From Burkholderiales bacterium JOSHI_001 (lineage in GTDB: Bacteria; Pseudomonadota; Gammaproteobacteria; Burkholderiales; Burkholderiaceae_C): a stretch of DNA of 64,000 nt. The notes beneath the pieces were generated by a model. That model saw only the letters and a list, made by a program, of their open reading frames with translations, was not told the origin of the DNA and did not search any database. Location of the stretch: contig CM001438.1 of NCBI GenBank assembly GCA_000244995.1, positions 5,064,096-5,128,095 of the forward strand, written 5' to 3'. Position 1 is the stretch's first letter. The number at the start of each line of letters is the position of its first letter. Both the position numbers and the translations under genes were made by a program. Shown piece after piece: positions 53,126 to 62,360 of the stretch.

Positions 53126-54610
53126 ATGAAGCTGGTCATCGCCCAGATGAAGCACGAGACCAACACCTTTTCCCCGGTGCCCACACCGTTGGGCCGCTTT
53201 GCGGTCGGCGGTGGGGTGCCGCTCGAAGGGGAAGCGGCCATTGCCGCCAGCCGCGGCACCGGCTCGGCCCTGGGCGCTTTCGTGGAACTGGCCGAAGCGG
53301 CCGACGCGCAGATCGACCTGGCCATTGCCGCCAATGCCTGGCCCAGCGGGCCGGTCCACGACGACGCCTTCGAGCACATCTGCGGCCGCATCCTGGCCGC
53401 GGTGCAGCGTGGTTGCGACGGCGTGTTGCTGGATCTGCACGGCGCCATGGTGACGCAAAGCTTTGACGACGGCGAAGGTGAACTGCTGCGCCGCATCCGT
53501 GCCGCGGCGCCAGGCCTGCCCATCGGCGTGGCGCTGGACATGCACACCAACCTCTACGACGCGATGGGGGCGAATGCCAACGTCATCGCCGGCTACCAGA
53601 CCTACCCGCATGTGGACATGCACGGCACCGGCGTGCGCGCGGGCAGCGCGCTGCTGGCGCAGTTGCAGGGCCGGCGCAAACCCACCCTGGCCTGGGGCCG
53701 GCGGCCGATGCTGCCGCACGTGATGCGCCAGGGCACGCACCAAAGCCCCAACCGCGAACTGCAGGCGCGCTGCCGCGAGATGGAAGCGCAAGGCGCCTTG
53801 TGCGCCAGCGTCTTCGTGGGCTTCCCGAACGCCGACATCGAATTCGCCGGCCTGTCGGCGGTGGTCGTCACCCACAACGACGCCGCGCTGGCCCAGCGCT
53901 GGTGCGATGAACTGCTGGACCAGGCCTGGGCCCAGCGCGAAGCCTTCGTCTTCCAGCCCGAAGCCTTGCCCGAATCCATCGCCCGCGCGCAGCGCCTGGC
54001 CGCGCAGGGCCACAGCGGCCCGGTGGTGCTGCTGGACCACTGCGACAACTGCGCCAGTGGCGGCACCATGGACACCATGGACGTGCTGGGCGCGCTGCTG
54101 GACGCCGGCGTGCAGAACGCCGGCGCCTACGCCATCTTCGACCCCGAGGCGGTGCGCGCCATGGCCGCCGCCGGCGTGGGCGCGGAACTGACCCTGCCGC
54201 TGGGCGGCAAGCTGGACATGCCGGCGCTGGGCCTGAAGGGCAAACCGCGCACCGTGAGTGGCCGGGTGCGGGTTTTGTCGGACGGCAACCACATCAACCG
54301 CGGGCCCATGGCCGGCGGCGAAGCCTCCAGTTCCGGCCCCAGCGCCCTGTTCCAGGTGGGTGGTGTGGCCATCGCGGTGATTTCCAACCATGTCGAGCCG
54401 CACGACCTGGCGGCCTTTGAAGCCGTGGGCCTGGCGCCCGACCGCCTGGGCCTGCTGATGCTGAAGAGCCGCGTGCACTGGCGCGCCGGGCTGGAAAAGC
54501 TGGCCCATGCCATCGTGGAATGCAATGGCTCGGGCGTGTGCACCTCCGACTACGCGGCCATGGGCCTGAACAAGGTGCGGCGGCCGATCTACCCGCTGGA
54601 CAGCTTGTAG
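53126..54610 (+). CDS. M81-family (MlrC-type) metallopeptidase, second copy
   Basis: This 494-residue protein has the family motifs QMKHETNTFSP, VLLDLHGAMV, ALDMHTNLYDAM, GYQTYPHVDMHGTG and LLDHCDNCASGGTMD. It shares the family pattern with the protein at 29001-30506 but has diverged (for example DHCDNCASGGTMD in place of DTQDNPGAGGDSN), so the two likely have different substrates. AGGAGCCC precedes ATG 53126; the longer upstream open frame is antisense to the hydrolase and not real. Confidence 0.9.
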   Translation: MKLVIAQMKHETNTFSPVPTPLGRFAVGGGVPLEGEAAIAASRGTGSALGAFVELAEAADAQIDLAIAANAWPSGPVHDDAFEHICGRILAAVQRGCDGVLLDLHGAMVTQSFDDGEGELLRRIRAAAPGLPIGVALDMHTNLYDAMGANANVIAGYQTYPHVDMHGTGVRAGSALLAQLQGRRKPTLAWGRRPMLPHVMRQGTHQSPNRELQARCREMEAQGALCASVFVGFPNADIEFAGLSAVVVTHNDAALAQRWCDELLDQAWAQREAFVFQPEALPESIARAQRLAAQGHSGPVVLLDHCDNCASGGTMDTMDVLGALLDAGVQNAGAYAIFDPEAVRAMAAAGVGAELTLPLGGKLDMPALGLKGKPRTVSGRVRVLSDGNHINRGPMAGGEASSSGPSALFQVGGVAIAVISNHVEPHDLAAFEAVGLAPDRLGLLMLKSRVHWRAGLEKLAHAIVECNGSGVCTSDYAAMGLNKVRRPIYPLDSL

Positions 54611-54640
54611 CCGTTTCGCGCCTGGGGCCGGTCCGGGCGA

Positions 54641-55948
54641 TCAGGGCAGCGGCTTGCCCGGCGCGCTGGCCAGACTGTCCAGCAGCCCCTGCACCTCGCT
54701 GGCATCGCCCTTCTTGAACTCGGCATACAGCTTGGCGCCCTCCTGCGCCAACCGGTTCAGTTCCTGGTCGTCGGCATTGATGGTCAGCGCGGCGCCCACC
54801 GCGCCGACGCCGCCGGCTTCGTCGGGCGCGGCCCCGCTCTCGCCCACGCCCAGCAACTGGCGCTGCCGCTCCAGGCCCAGCACCTGCTGCAGGCCCTCGG
54901 AGAGCTGCTCGCGGATCAGCACCTCGGACTTGAGCCGGGCCACCTTGTCACTGAGCCTGGCATGTTCGGCGATGCGCTTGCGCGCGTCGGCGATGTTTTG
55001 CTTGGCGGCATCAACCCGCAGCTTCTTCACCACCTTGGCGGCGGCCTTGGCCAGTTCGCCGGCCTCGCCTTTGAGATCGTCCCAGTCCTCGCCGCCCTGC
55101 CCGCCCCCCAGCAATTGATCCTGGCGCTCCAACCCCAGCACGTACTGGAACAGGCCGGTCAGGTGGTGCGGCAAACCGTCGTCGGGGGCACCTTTGGCGG
55201 GCGGTCCACCAGAGATCAGTTTTTCCAGTGCCTCGCGCTGTTGCCGCCGGGCCATCAGGTCTTCGGCCGGCGGCTGGCGCGCCACACCCTCGGCCTGCTG
55301 GGTCAGCTGCTGCAGTTCCTGCCGGTTCAGGCCATTGGCCAGGCGCAGTTGCTCGGACATGGCTGCCCGCACGATCTCTTTTTCCTCCTCGCCAGCGGCG
55401 TACTGCCCGTCCGGGCCCATGCCACGGCCGGTGACCGCCTGGTCGTGCAGCAGGCTGAACCACCCCGTCAGGGCCTCACGCAGCTGCTTGTGCTTTTCGC
55501 GCGGGTCCTGCGCCTTGGACCGGGTGAGCTTGTCCAGCATCAGCAGGTAGCGGCCCCGTTCGCTGTCGAACAAGGCCAGCAGTTCGGCCATGCGTTCACA
55601 CAGCATGGCCCAGTAGGCGGCGATCTCCGATTCAGCACCGCTGGCCAGCACGGCCTCGCGCCAGCGCTGCACGTACAACATGCGCTGTGAACGCAGCAGG
55701 CTGGGCGCCATCAGCTCGCCATCGGGCCAGCGGCCCTCGCGGTTGCGGATGTCGTTCACCGTGCCGTCGGCCAGCGTGCGCCAATAGCGCTTCGAATACA
55801 GCAGGCCCGTGGGTGGTTCGCCCGAGGCGGCCGTCGACAGGCCCACGGCGCCGGGCCGCGGCGTGCCGCTCAGCGTCGCCGTGCCGGCATCCACCTCCAG
55901 GGTGTAGCCGCCGACGCCCGCTGGGCCGGGAATGCGAAAGTTGGCCAT
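54641..55948 (-). CDS. Unrecognised 435-residue protein with a duplicated VLGLERQ motif
   Basis: I do not recognise this protein. It has no signal peptide or membrane segment. Residues 44-210 include GLLYSKRYWRTLADGTVNDIRNREGRWPDG split around a conserved-looking aromatic/charged patch and a helical segment. Residues 190-400 are predicted helical. Two copies of VLGLERQxQLLGxGxxG occur at 270-286 and 356-372, each after a Leu-rich turn, with a Lys-rich helix between them (KAAAKVVKKLRVDAAKQN). The coding pattern (high third-position GC, ATG with GGAGG-like GGAGGGGCGCC upstream) supports a real gene. It is isolated between a convergent MlrC-type gene and the LDH2-type dehydrogenase. Confidence 0.7.
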   Translation of the reverse strand: MANFRIPGPAGVGGYTLEVDAGTATLSGTPRPGAVGLSTAASGEPPTGLLYSKRYWRTLADGTVNDIRNREGRWPDGELMAPSLLRSQRMLYVQRWREAVLASGAESEIAAYWAMLCERMAELLALFDSERGRYLLMLDKLTRSKAQDPREKHKQLREALTGWFSLLHDQAVTGRGMGPDGQYAAGEEEKEIVRAAMSEQLRLANGLNRQELQQLTQQAEGVARQPPAEDLMARRQQREALEKLISGGPPAKGAPDDGLPHHLTGLFQYVLGLERQDQLLGGGQGGEDWDDLKGEAGELAKAAAKVVKKLRVDAAKQNIADARKRIAEHARLSDKVARLKSEVLIREQLSEGLQQVLGLERQRQLLGVGESGAAPDEAGGVGAVGAALTINADDQELNRLAQEGAKLYAEFKKGDASEVQGLLDSLASAPGKPLP

Positions 55949-56052
55949 GGCGCCCCTCCATGGCGCGCCGTGCGCGCGCTGCCGTCACTCTAGGGCGCGC
56001 CCGCGCCAGGTCCATCCCACAGGCGGGGGTGGGCGCCTCCCTCGTTTCGGAT

Positions 56053-57132
56053 TCAGCCCAGGCCGGCTGCGGCGTTCACGTCCGCGGCGGCCACGCCCAG
56101 CTTGGCCGCCGCGGCGAGGATCTCGTTCCAGGTGGCCTCGTCCACCGGAATGCCCTGCGCGGTGCGCCGCGCCTTGTGCGCGCGCTCGGCGTCACCGGCC
56201 ACCTGCACCGCGTCAAAGCCGCTGCGCGCGGGCGAAGCCTGGACCCAGTCCAGGAAGGCCAGGGCCTCGGCCTCGAAGGCGGCCTTGTCGCCCAGCTTCG
56301 CCGGGTCCAGCAGCACACTGAACATGCCGTTCAGCACCCGGGCCTGGCTGGCATCGGCCGTGCGCTGGGTCATGCCCGCGGCCAGGGCGCCGCCCAGCAG
56401 TTCGCACATCAAGGCCAGGCCGTAGCCCTTGCGGGTGCCGAAAGTGAGCAGCGCGCCAAAGGGCGGAATGACCGAGTAGCGCGGGTCGGTGGTGGCCCGG
56501 CCCTGGTCGTCGATGAGGCAGCCTTCGGCCACAGCCTCGCCCTTGTTGTGCGCCACCCGGGTCTTGCCCTGGGCGATCATGCTGGTGGCGAAGTCCAGCA
56601 CCACCGGCGGCCGGCCGGCCAGCGGCACGCCAATGCACACCGGGTTGGTGCCGAAGCGCGCGTCCGCGCCGCCGAAAGGCGCGACGATGGGCCGCGACAC
56701 CACGTTCACCAGGTGCATGGACACCAGCCCCGCCGCCGCGGCCTGTTCGGCCCAGGCGCCGATGCGCCCCAGGTGGTGCGAATTGCCCAGGGCCACGATG
56801 CAGTTGCCGTGCGCGCGGGCGCGCTCGCTGGCCAGGGCCATGGCCTCGCGGCCGATCACCTGGCCGAAGCCGGCGTCGCCATCCAGCCGCAGCAGCGCGC
56901 CGGCGTCCAGCAGCGTCTTCACATGGGCGTTGGGCTTCAAGCCGCCTTCCAGGTAGGCCTGGGCGTAGCGCGGCAGCATGCCGATGCCGTGTGAATCGTG
57001 GCCGGTGAGGTTGGCCTCGATCAGGTTGTCCACCACCGCGTCCACTTCCGCGGCGCTGCTGCCGAAGCCGCGCACCAGGGTGCGCATGGCGGCCTGCAGT
57101 CTTGGCAGGGCGATGGTGTGGGTCTGGCTCAT
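56053..57132 (-). CDS. Malate/L-lactate dehydrogenase-family (LDH2) NAD(P) oxidoreductase
   Basis: This 359-residue enzyme of the LDH2/MDG2 family has GHDSHGIGMLPRY with the catalytic His, GNSHHLGRIGAWAEQAA, FGTNPVCIGVP and GTRKGYGLALMCELLGG. Family members reduce or oxidise 2-keto acids, imino acids or ureidoglycolate. Members near amide/amino-acid genes often act on imino acids or delta-lactams. It starts at ATG 57132 with no obvious neighbour in an operon; the nitrilase gene lies 46 bp upstream on the same strand. Confidence 0.9.
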   Translation of the reverse strand: MSQTHTIALPRLQAAMRTLVRGFGSSAAEVDAVVDNLIEANLTGHDSHGIGMLPRYAQAYLEGGLKPNAHVKTLLDAGALLRLDGDAGFGQVIGREAMALASERARAHGNCIVALGNSHHLGRIGAWAEQAAAAGLVSMHLVNVVSRPIVAPFGGADARFGTNPVCIGVPLAGRPPVVLDFATSMIAQGKTRVAHNKGEAVAEGCLIDDQGRATTDPRYSVIPPFGALLTFGTRKGYGLALMCELLGGALAAGMTQRTADASQARVLNGMFSVLLDPAKLGDKAAFEAEALAFLDWVQASPARSGFDAVQVAGDAERAHKARRTAQGIPVDEATWNEILAAAAKLGVAAADVNAAAGLG

Positions 57133-57178
57133 GGTGTCTGCTGCACTGTGGTTCGGGTGCGCGGATGCTAGCCGCGCC

Positions 57179-58003
57179 CTACAGGCGCCGGTGCGCCAGC
57201 GCCGGCAACTGCTGCCGCACCTGGGCCAGCAGGCTGCGGTCCAGCGTGGCCATCACCACCGCTTCGCCTTCGGCGCGTTCGGCCAGCACGTCGCCCCAAG
57301 GCCCGGCCACCAGGCTGTGGCCCCAGGTGCGGCGACCGTTCTCGTGCCGGCCGCCCTGCGCCGGCGCCAGCACGAAGCACTGGTTTTCCACCGCACGGGC
57401 GCGCAGCAGCAGTTCCCAGTGGGCCTGGCCGGTGGTGTAGGTGAAGGCCGCGGGCACCACGATCAGGTCCAGCGGCTTGGGAACGCCCAGCGCCCGGTAC
57501 AGCTCGGGAAAGCGCAGGTCGTAGCACACCGACAGGCCCACCCGCAGCGCACCGGACGGCAACGCCGCTTCGAAGGCCACCGGCTCGCTGCCGGCCTGCA
57601 GCACGCGCGACTCGTCGTAGCTTTCGCGGCCGTTGTCGTAGGCGAAGAGGTGGATCTTGTCGTAGTGCGCCGCGCGGGTGCCGTCAGGCGCGTAGACGCA
57701 GCAGCTGTTGCGCACCCGGTCAGGCGATTCGGTGCGCAGCGGCAGCGTGCCGCCCACCACCCACACCTGGTGCACGCGCGCCATGTCGGAAAGGGCCTGC
57801 TGGATGGGGCCGGCGCCCAGGCTTTCGGCCACCCCCAGCTTGTCGCGGTCGGTCTGGCCCAGCAGGCAGAAGTATTCGGGCAGCGCCACCAGCTGCGCGC
57901 CGCCGCGCGCAGCCTCGGCCACCAGGCGTTCGGCCGCGGCCAGGTTGCGGTCCACGCTGGGCGTGGACACCATCTGCAGCGCGGCAATCAGGGTGGGGGT
58001 CAT
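57179..58003 (-). CDS. Carbon-nitrogen hydrolase (Nit/omega-amidase-like)
   Basis: This 274-residue nitrilase-superfamily enzyme has the complete triad Glu43 (LPEYF), Lys116 (YDKIHLF) and Cys160 (SVCYDLRFPE). The sequence is closest to the Nit1/Nit2 branch, which hydrolyses deaminated glutathione or omega-amides as metabolite repair. ATG 58003 overlaps the yhdP stop (ATGA), an arrangement found in many betaproteobacteria, so it is translationally coupled to yhdP. Confidence 0.92.
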   Translation of the reverse strand: MTPTLIAALQMVSTPSVDRNLAAAERLVAEAARGGAQLVALPEYFCLLGQTDRDKLGVAESLGAGPIQQALSDMARVHQVWVVGGTLPLRTESPDRVRNSCCVYAPDGTRAAHYDKIHLFAYDNGRESYDESRVLQAGSEPVAFEAALPSGALRVGLSVCYDLRFPELYRALGVPKPLDLIVVPAAFTYTTGQAHWELLLRARAVENQCFVLAPAQGGRHENGRRTWGHSLVAGPWGDVLAERAEGEAVVMATLDRSLLAQVRQQLPALAHRRL

Positions 58004-61000
58004 GGGTTGCTCGGGGGGCTGGACGCCGCCGCCGCGGGCGAGGGCAGGTTGTCGATGTCGGGCGCGGCTTCGCCGGGCTTGCGTTGCACGCGCGCCACCT
58101 GCGGGTCGGCCCAGCCGCCGGTGATGTGGAATTCACGCGTGTTGGCCGCCTGCAGCGGCCGGCGCAGCACCCACTGCGCCAGGAAGGTGCCCAGGCCCAC
58201 CGCCGGGTTGATGGCGGCATAGGCCAGCGACGCGGTGCCCGCGTTCAGCTCGGGCACCACCACCACGCGCAGGTCCTGGGTTTCACGCGCGATGTCGGCC
58301 GTGCCTTCCATCAGCACCGCAGCCTGAACGCCGCGCAGGCGCAGGTTGCTGGTGTGGGCCTGGCCGCGCGACAGGCTCAGGTCGCCGGCCACGTTGTCGA
58401 AGGCAAAGCCTTCCTGGAACACGTCGCGGAAGTCCAGCAGCAGCCGCCGCGGCAGGGCCTGCAGGCTCAGCACGCCCAGCAGCCGCGCGGCGCCGGCGTC
58501 GGCCTTCAGGAACTGGCCGGCGTCCAGCGTCAGGTTCATCTGCCCGTCCAGCGTGGGAATGTCCAGCGCCAGCGGTGAGCCCACCCAGGCCACCTGGCCC
58601 TGCATGCGGCCCTTGCCGCCCTTGACCACGCGGCCGAAGCCCAGGCGTTCCAGCAGCGCGCCGCTGTCGGCCAGGTCCAGCTTGAAGTCCATCACCATGC
58701 GCCGGCGCGTGCTGCCCGGCGGGGCGGTCCACAGGCCGCTGCCGTTGAGCTGGGCTTCGGGCGTGACCAGCTTCAGCTTGGTCAGGCGCCATTCGCGGGG
58801 CTCGCGCGGCGCGTCGCCGCTGGCCACGCCGCGGTTCACGGCTTCCAGTTCCACCCGACCCAGCTTCTTGCCGCGCAGTTCGAAGTCGTCGATCACCACG
58901 TCCAGCGCCGGCACGCTGGCCGGGGCCTGGTCCAGCAGGGTCTCCACGCTGGCGGCGTCCGACGGCGGCAGGTTCAGTCGCGTCAGCCGTGCATACACCC
59001 GCCCGGCCCCGCCAGCGCGGCGCGGTTCGCGGTATTCCACATAACCGGCTGCCTGTTCGGCATCGATGTTGGCGCGCCAGGTGCTGTCGGCGCCGTCCTG
59101 CAGGCGCGACAGGCGCAGGTCCATGCGGCTCAGGCGCCGCTGGCCAGTGACCAGTTCCTGCGCTTTCAGGCGGATGTCCTGCGGCAGGTAGCCGCCGTCG
59201 AAGGGCAGGGCCGCCGCGGTGGCGCCCGGCGCGGCCGGCGGCGCGGTTTTCTGGAAGCGCTGCAGCGCGGCCTGCCAGGCGTCCACGTTCAGGCTGCTGA
59301 ACTCCACCAGCGCCTGGCCGCCCGGCACCAGGGCCGGCAGCGGCATGTTCACCGCCACCGCGCTGCGTTGCACCTGGGCCCCGGCGGCAGACAGCTCGCG
59401 CTGGAACTGGGCGTGAAAGCTCGGGCCCAGTTCCAGCTTCAGCAGGTCGCGCGGTGTCTGGCCCGGCGCCAGGGAATCGGGCAGCAAGGTGCTCGACAGC
59501 CGCAGCAGGCCCGGCGCTTCGGCCGCCTTGCCCAGCGGCGCCGGCAGGTCGATGGCCATGCCGGTGAGCGGGCTGCTGACGTTGAGTTCCTGCCAGCCCT
59601 TCACATAGCCCAGCTGCAGCTTGTAGGGCGCGCTGCCGCTCATCAGCTGCGCGGCACGCGCCACCGGGCCCAGCTCCGGCAAGCGGCGCAGGCCGTCGGC
59701 CGTGGCCGTGCCCTGGCCGGTGAAGCGCAGGCTGCCGTCGGGCTGGCTGCCGCCGTCGAAGCTGGCGTCGCCGCCGGCCACGCGCGCCGCACCGCCCACG
59801 ATGGCAAAACCCTTGTGGCTGAAGTCCACCCGGCCGCGCGCGCCGGCCAGCAGCGGCGTGCCGGGCTGGATGCGCACGTCGCCACCCAGCAATTGCACGC
59901 TGCCCTTGACCGTGCTGGCCGACAGCTTGGTCAAGGGCAAGGTCAGCGACAGATTCAGCTCGGCAGGGCCGGCGGCGCTGGCCTGGGCCAGCATGTGTTG
60001 GGTCCATTCGCCCACCGGCGTGGCGTTCAGGTAGCGCAGCAGGTCGCCGGCCGGACCGCGTGCCTGGCCGTCGATGCGCACCGGCGCGCCTTCGGCGAAA
60101 TCGGAGATGCCGCCGTTCACATTGCGCAGCTCGGTGCCCCACAGCCGCCCCTGCGCGTTGCGGATGCTCATGGACACGCGGTCGAACACCAGTTCACCCT
60201 GCACCTGGGTGAAGGCGGGCCAGGGCGAGGCCCAGGCCGGCTCGCGCGTGGCGGGGTCGGCGGGTGTGCTCGGTACGTAGGCCAGCTGCACGTCGCGCAC
60301 CTGGCCGGCGATGTTGAATTCGCCCTCCTTGGCGTTGTAGAAGGGGAAGTTCCACAGGTCGCCCTTCACCTTGAAGGTGGCCGACTCCACCTTGCCCGCC
60401 TGCACCGCGTTCTGCACGTAGTGCCGCGCCGCCGCCGGAATGCCCAGCGGCAGGTAGCGCGCCACCGCGGTGGCCTTGCCGCGCAGCAGCTTGCCGCTCA
60501 TGTCCAGCACGCCCGGCAGGCGCCCGCCCTTGCCGAAGGTGGTGGCGGCGCCGGTGTGCCAGGTGGCGTTCAGTTCGCCCTTGACCTCGTCGTTCTCGAA
60601 GCGCGCCTCCTTCACCTGCAGCGCCACCTGGGGCGCGCCGCCGGCGGCGCCGGCCGGGGTGATGCGCCATTGCAACTGGCTGTCCAGCCGGGTGAGCGGC
60701 ACCACGGGTTGTTCAAACACGCCGGGGAAATCCAGCGCGCCGCCGGCCACCACCAGGCGCGCTTCGCCGCCGGTTTCGGTGGCGTTCAGGTCGATGTCGG
60801 CTTGGCGCACCCCGGGCCGGCCGATGCCGCGGGCTTCGGGCGACGGCGCCGAGGCGATGCTCACCCCCTTGAAGCGGGCGCTGGCCTGGTACTGGCGCGG
60901 TGCGTCCAGCGGGCCGTCCCAGCGCAGCGCCAGGTCCTGGATGCCGCCCTGCGGCGCCATGCCGGCCAGCAGCCTGCGCACGCCGTCGCCCAGCGGCAGG

Positions 61001-62211
61001 CGTTCGGCCAGGCTGGCCAGCACCGGCAGGTCCAGGCGGTCGGCGCTGAATTCGCCACCCGCCAGCGGGCCGCCCAGCCAGGCCGTCGCGCTGGCCGGCG
61101 GCGCCTTGGACGGCACGGGGGCGCGGTTCAAGCTCAGCGCCATGCGCCCGGCCGGCCACTGCCGCCCATCGCCGGTGACAAAGCCGAACTGGCTGGCCGC
61201 CACGCGCCACTGCTGGGCCGACTGCTGGGCTTCGAAGCGGCCCTGCATCTGGGTGAAGTTCATCGGCGCCAACTGCGGCGACAGGCGCAGGGTGACGTCG
61301 CGCAGCGCCAGGTCGGCGGTGCCGGTGCGGGGCTGGCCCTGGTCCAGGTCCAGCCACAGGCGCATGGCGCCGCTGCCTTCGGCCAGCGCCAGCGGCAGGT
61401 TCACATAGTGGCGCAGCTGGGCCACTTCGGCATGCGGCAGGTCGGCGTGCAGGGTGCCGCTCCATTGGCTGAAGTCGGCCGCACGCGCCAGCAGCGGCTG
61501 GCGCAGGCGGGCGCGCAGGCTGAAGCGTTCGCCCCAGCCTTCGGGCAGGGTGGCGTCCAGGCGCAGGTCGTGGCGGCGCAGGCCATTGCGGATGACCAGC
61601 TGCACCCCGGTCAGCGCCAGCGGCGGGGCGGCGCGCTGTTCGTCCAGCCAGCGCAGCGTGGCGCCACGGATCACGAATTCATGCTGCTCGAAGAACCAGT
61701 CGGCGGCGCCCTCGCCGCCCGAACCGCCGGCGCCCAGGTCCAGCCCGCCCACGAAGATGCGCCCGCTGGCGTCGCGGCGGATGTCCAGTTCGGGGTCTTC
61801 GATCAGCAGCTGCTCGAAGCGCAGTTCCAGCGCCAGCAGCGCCGGCACCGACAGCGCTGCGGCCACGCGCGGCAGGCGCAGCGCGCTGCGGCCCTGCGGG
61901 TCCATCAGCTGCACGTCCAGCAACTCCATCGCCGGCACCCAGCCGCCTTCTTTCACCTGGATGCGTCCGATGCGCACCGGCGCCCCCACCGAGCGCGTGG
62001 CCAGCGCCTCGATGCGCGGTCGCCAATCGTCGATGTGCGGCAGAATCCCCCAGTGCAATGTCAGCCAAGCCAGCAGCAGCACACTCCACAGCGCGAACAG
62101 GCCATAGGCCAGCCAGCGCAGCGAGGTCTGCCACCAGCGCCGCGCAGGCGCTGACACCAACTGGCGCCGCGAGGGCGCCAGCACAACAGGGTCTGAGGTC
62201 GAGAGGGACAT
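58000..62211 (-). CDS. yhdP: YhdP-family AsmA-like inter-membrane lipid transport protein
   Basis: This 1403-residue protein has one N-terminal membrane helix (LAYGLFALWSVLLLAWLTL, ~33-52) followed by a very long beta-rich periplasmic rod of the AsmA/TamB/YhdP superfamily. The C-terminal part (GVQAAVLMEGTADIARETQD, ELNAGTASLAYAAINPAVGLGTFLAQWVLRRPL) is the typical YhdP ending. In E. coli YhdP helps move phospholipids between the membranes. ATG 62211 is chosen; a GTG three codons upstream (62220) is possible. It is divergent from glnE with 149 bp between. Confidence 0.92.
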   Translation of the reverse strand: MSLSTSDPVVLAPSRRQLVSAPARRWWQTSLRWLAYGLFALWSVLLLAWLTLHWGILPHIDDWRPRIEALATRSVGAPVRIGRIQVKEGGWVPAMELLDVQLMDPQGRSALRLPRVAAALSVPALLALELRFEQLLIEDPELDIRRDASGRIFVGGLDLGAGGSGGEGAADWFFEQHEFVIRGATLRWLDEQRAAPPLALTGVQLVIRNGLRRHDLRLDATLPEGWGERFSLRARLRQPLLARAADFSQWSGTLHADLPHAEVAQLRHYVNLPLALAEGSGAMRLWLDLDQGQPRTGTADLALRDVTLRLSPQLAPMNFTQMQGRFEAQQSAQQWRVAASQFGFVTGDGRQWPAGRMALSLNRAPVPSKAPPASATAWLGGPLAGGEFSADRLDLPVLASLAERLPLGDGVRRLLAGMAPQGGIQDLALRWDGPLDAPRQYQASARFKGVSIASAPSPEARGIGRPGVRQADIDLNATETGGEARLVVAGGALDFPGVFEQPVVPLTRLDSQLQWRITPAGAAGGAPQVALQVKEARFENDEVKGELNATWHTGAATTFGKGGRLPGVLDMSGKLLRGKATAVARYLPLGIPAAARHYVQNAVQAGKVESATFKVKGDLWNFPFYNAKEGEFNIAGQVRDVQLAYVPSTPADPATREPAWASPWPAFTQVQGELVFDRVSMSIRNAQGRLWGTELRNVNGGISDFAEGAPVRIDGQARGPAGDLLRYLNATPVGEWTQHMLAQASAAGPAELNLSLTLPLTKLSASTVKGSVQLLGGDVRIQPGTPLLAGARGRVDFSHKGFAIVGGAARVAGGDASFDGGSQPDGSLRFTGQGTATADGLRRLPELGPVARAAQLMSGSAPYKLQLGYVKGWQELNVSSPLTGMAIDLPAPLGKAAEAPGLLRLSSTLLPDSLAPGQTPRDLLKLELGPSFHAQFQRELSAAGAQVQRSAVAVNMPLPALVPGGQALVEFSSLNVDAWQAALQRFQKTAPPAAPGATAAALPFDGGYLPQDIRLKAQELVTGQRRLSRMDLRLSRLQDGADSTWRANIDAEQAAGYVEYREPRRAGGAGRVYARLTRLNLPPSDAASVETLLDQAPASVPALDVVIDDFELRGKKLGRVELEAVNRGVASGDAPREPREWRLTKLKLVTPEAQLNGSGLWTAPPGSTRRRMVMDFKLDLADSGALLERLGFGRVVKGGKGRMQGQVAWVGSPLALDIPTLDGQMNLTLDAGQFLKADAGAARLLGVLSLQALPRRLLLDFRDVFQEGFAFDNVAGDLSLSRGQAHTSNLRLRGVQAAVLMEGTADIARETQDLRVVVVPELNAGTASLAYAAINPAVGLGTFLAQWVLRRPLQAANTREFHITGGWADPQVARVQRKPGEAAPDIDNLPSPAAAASSPPSNP

Positions 62212-62360
62212 CCGATGCACGGAAACCGGCGATCACCGGGTAAGAGGCTGCCGCAGCGGCCGGTGTGCGCCATCGCTCACCGGCACTTCACCGCCGCCAC
62301 CGCAGGACCGGTTGGCCCAGGTGACGAATCAATCTAGCACAGGCCTCTGAGCCCGCCCTG

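Noticed and set aside
59368-62154. A 928-codon plus-strand frame opposite yhdP
   Set aside because: It is antisense to yhdP, with Gln/His/Arg-rich low-complexity translation.
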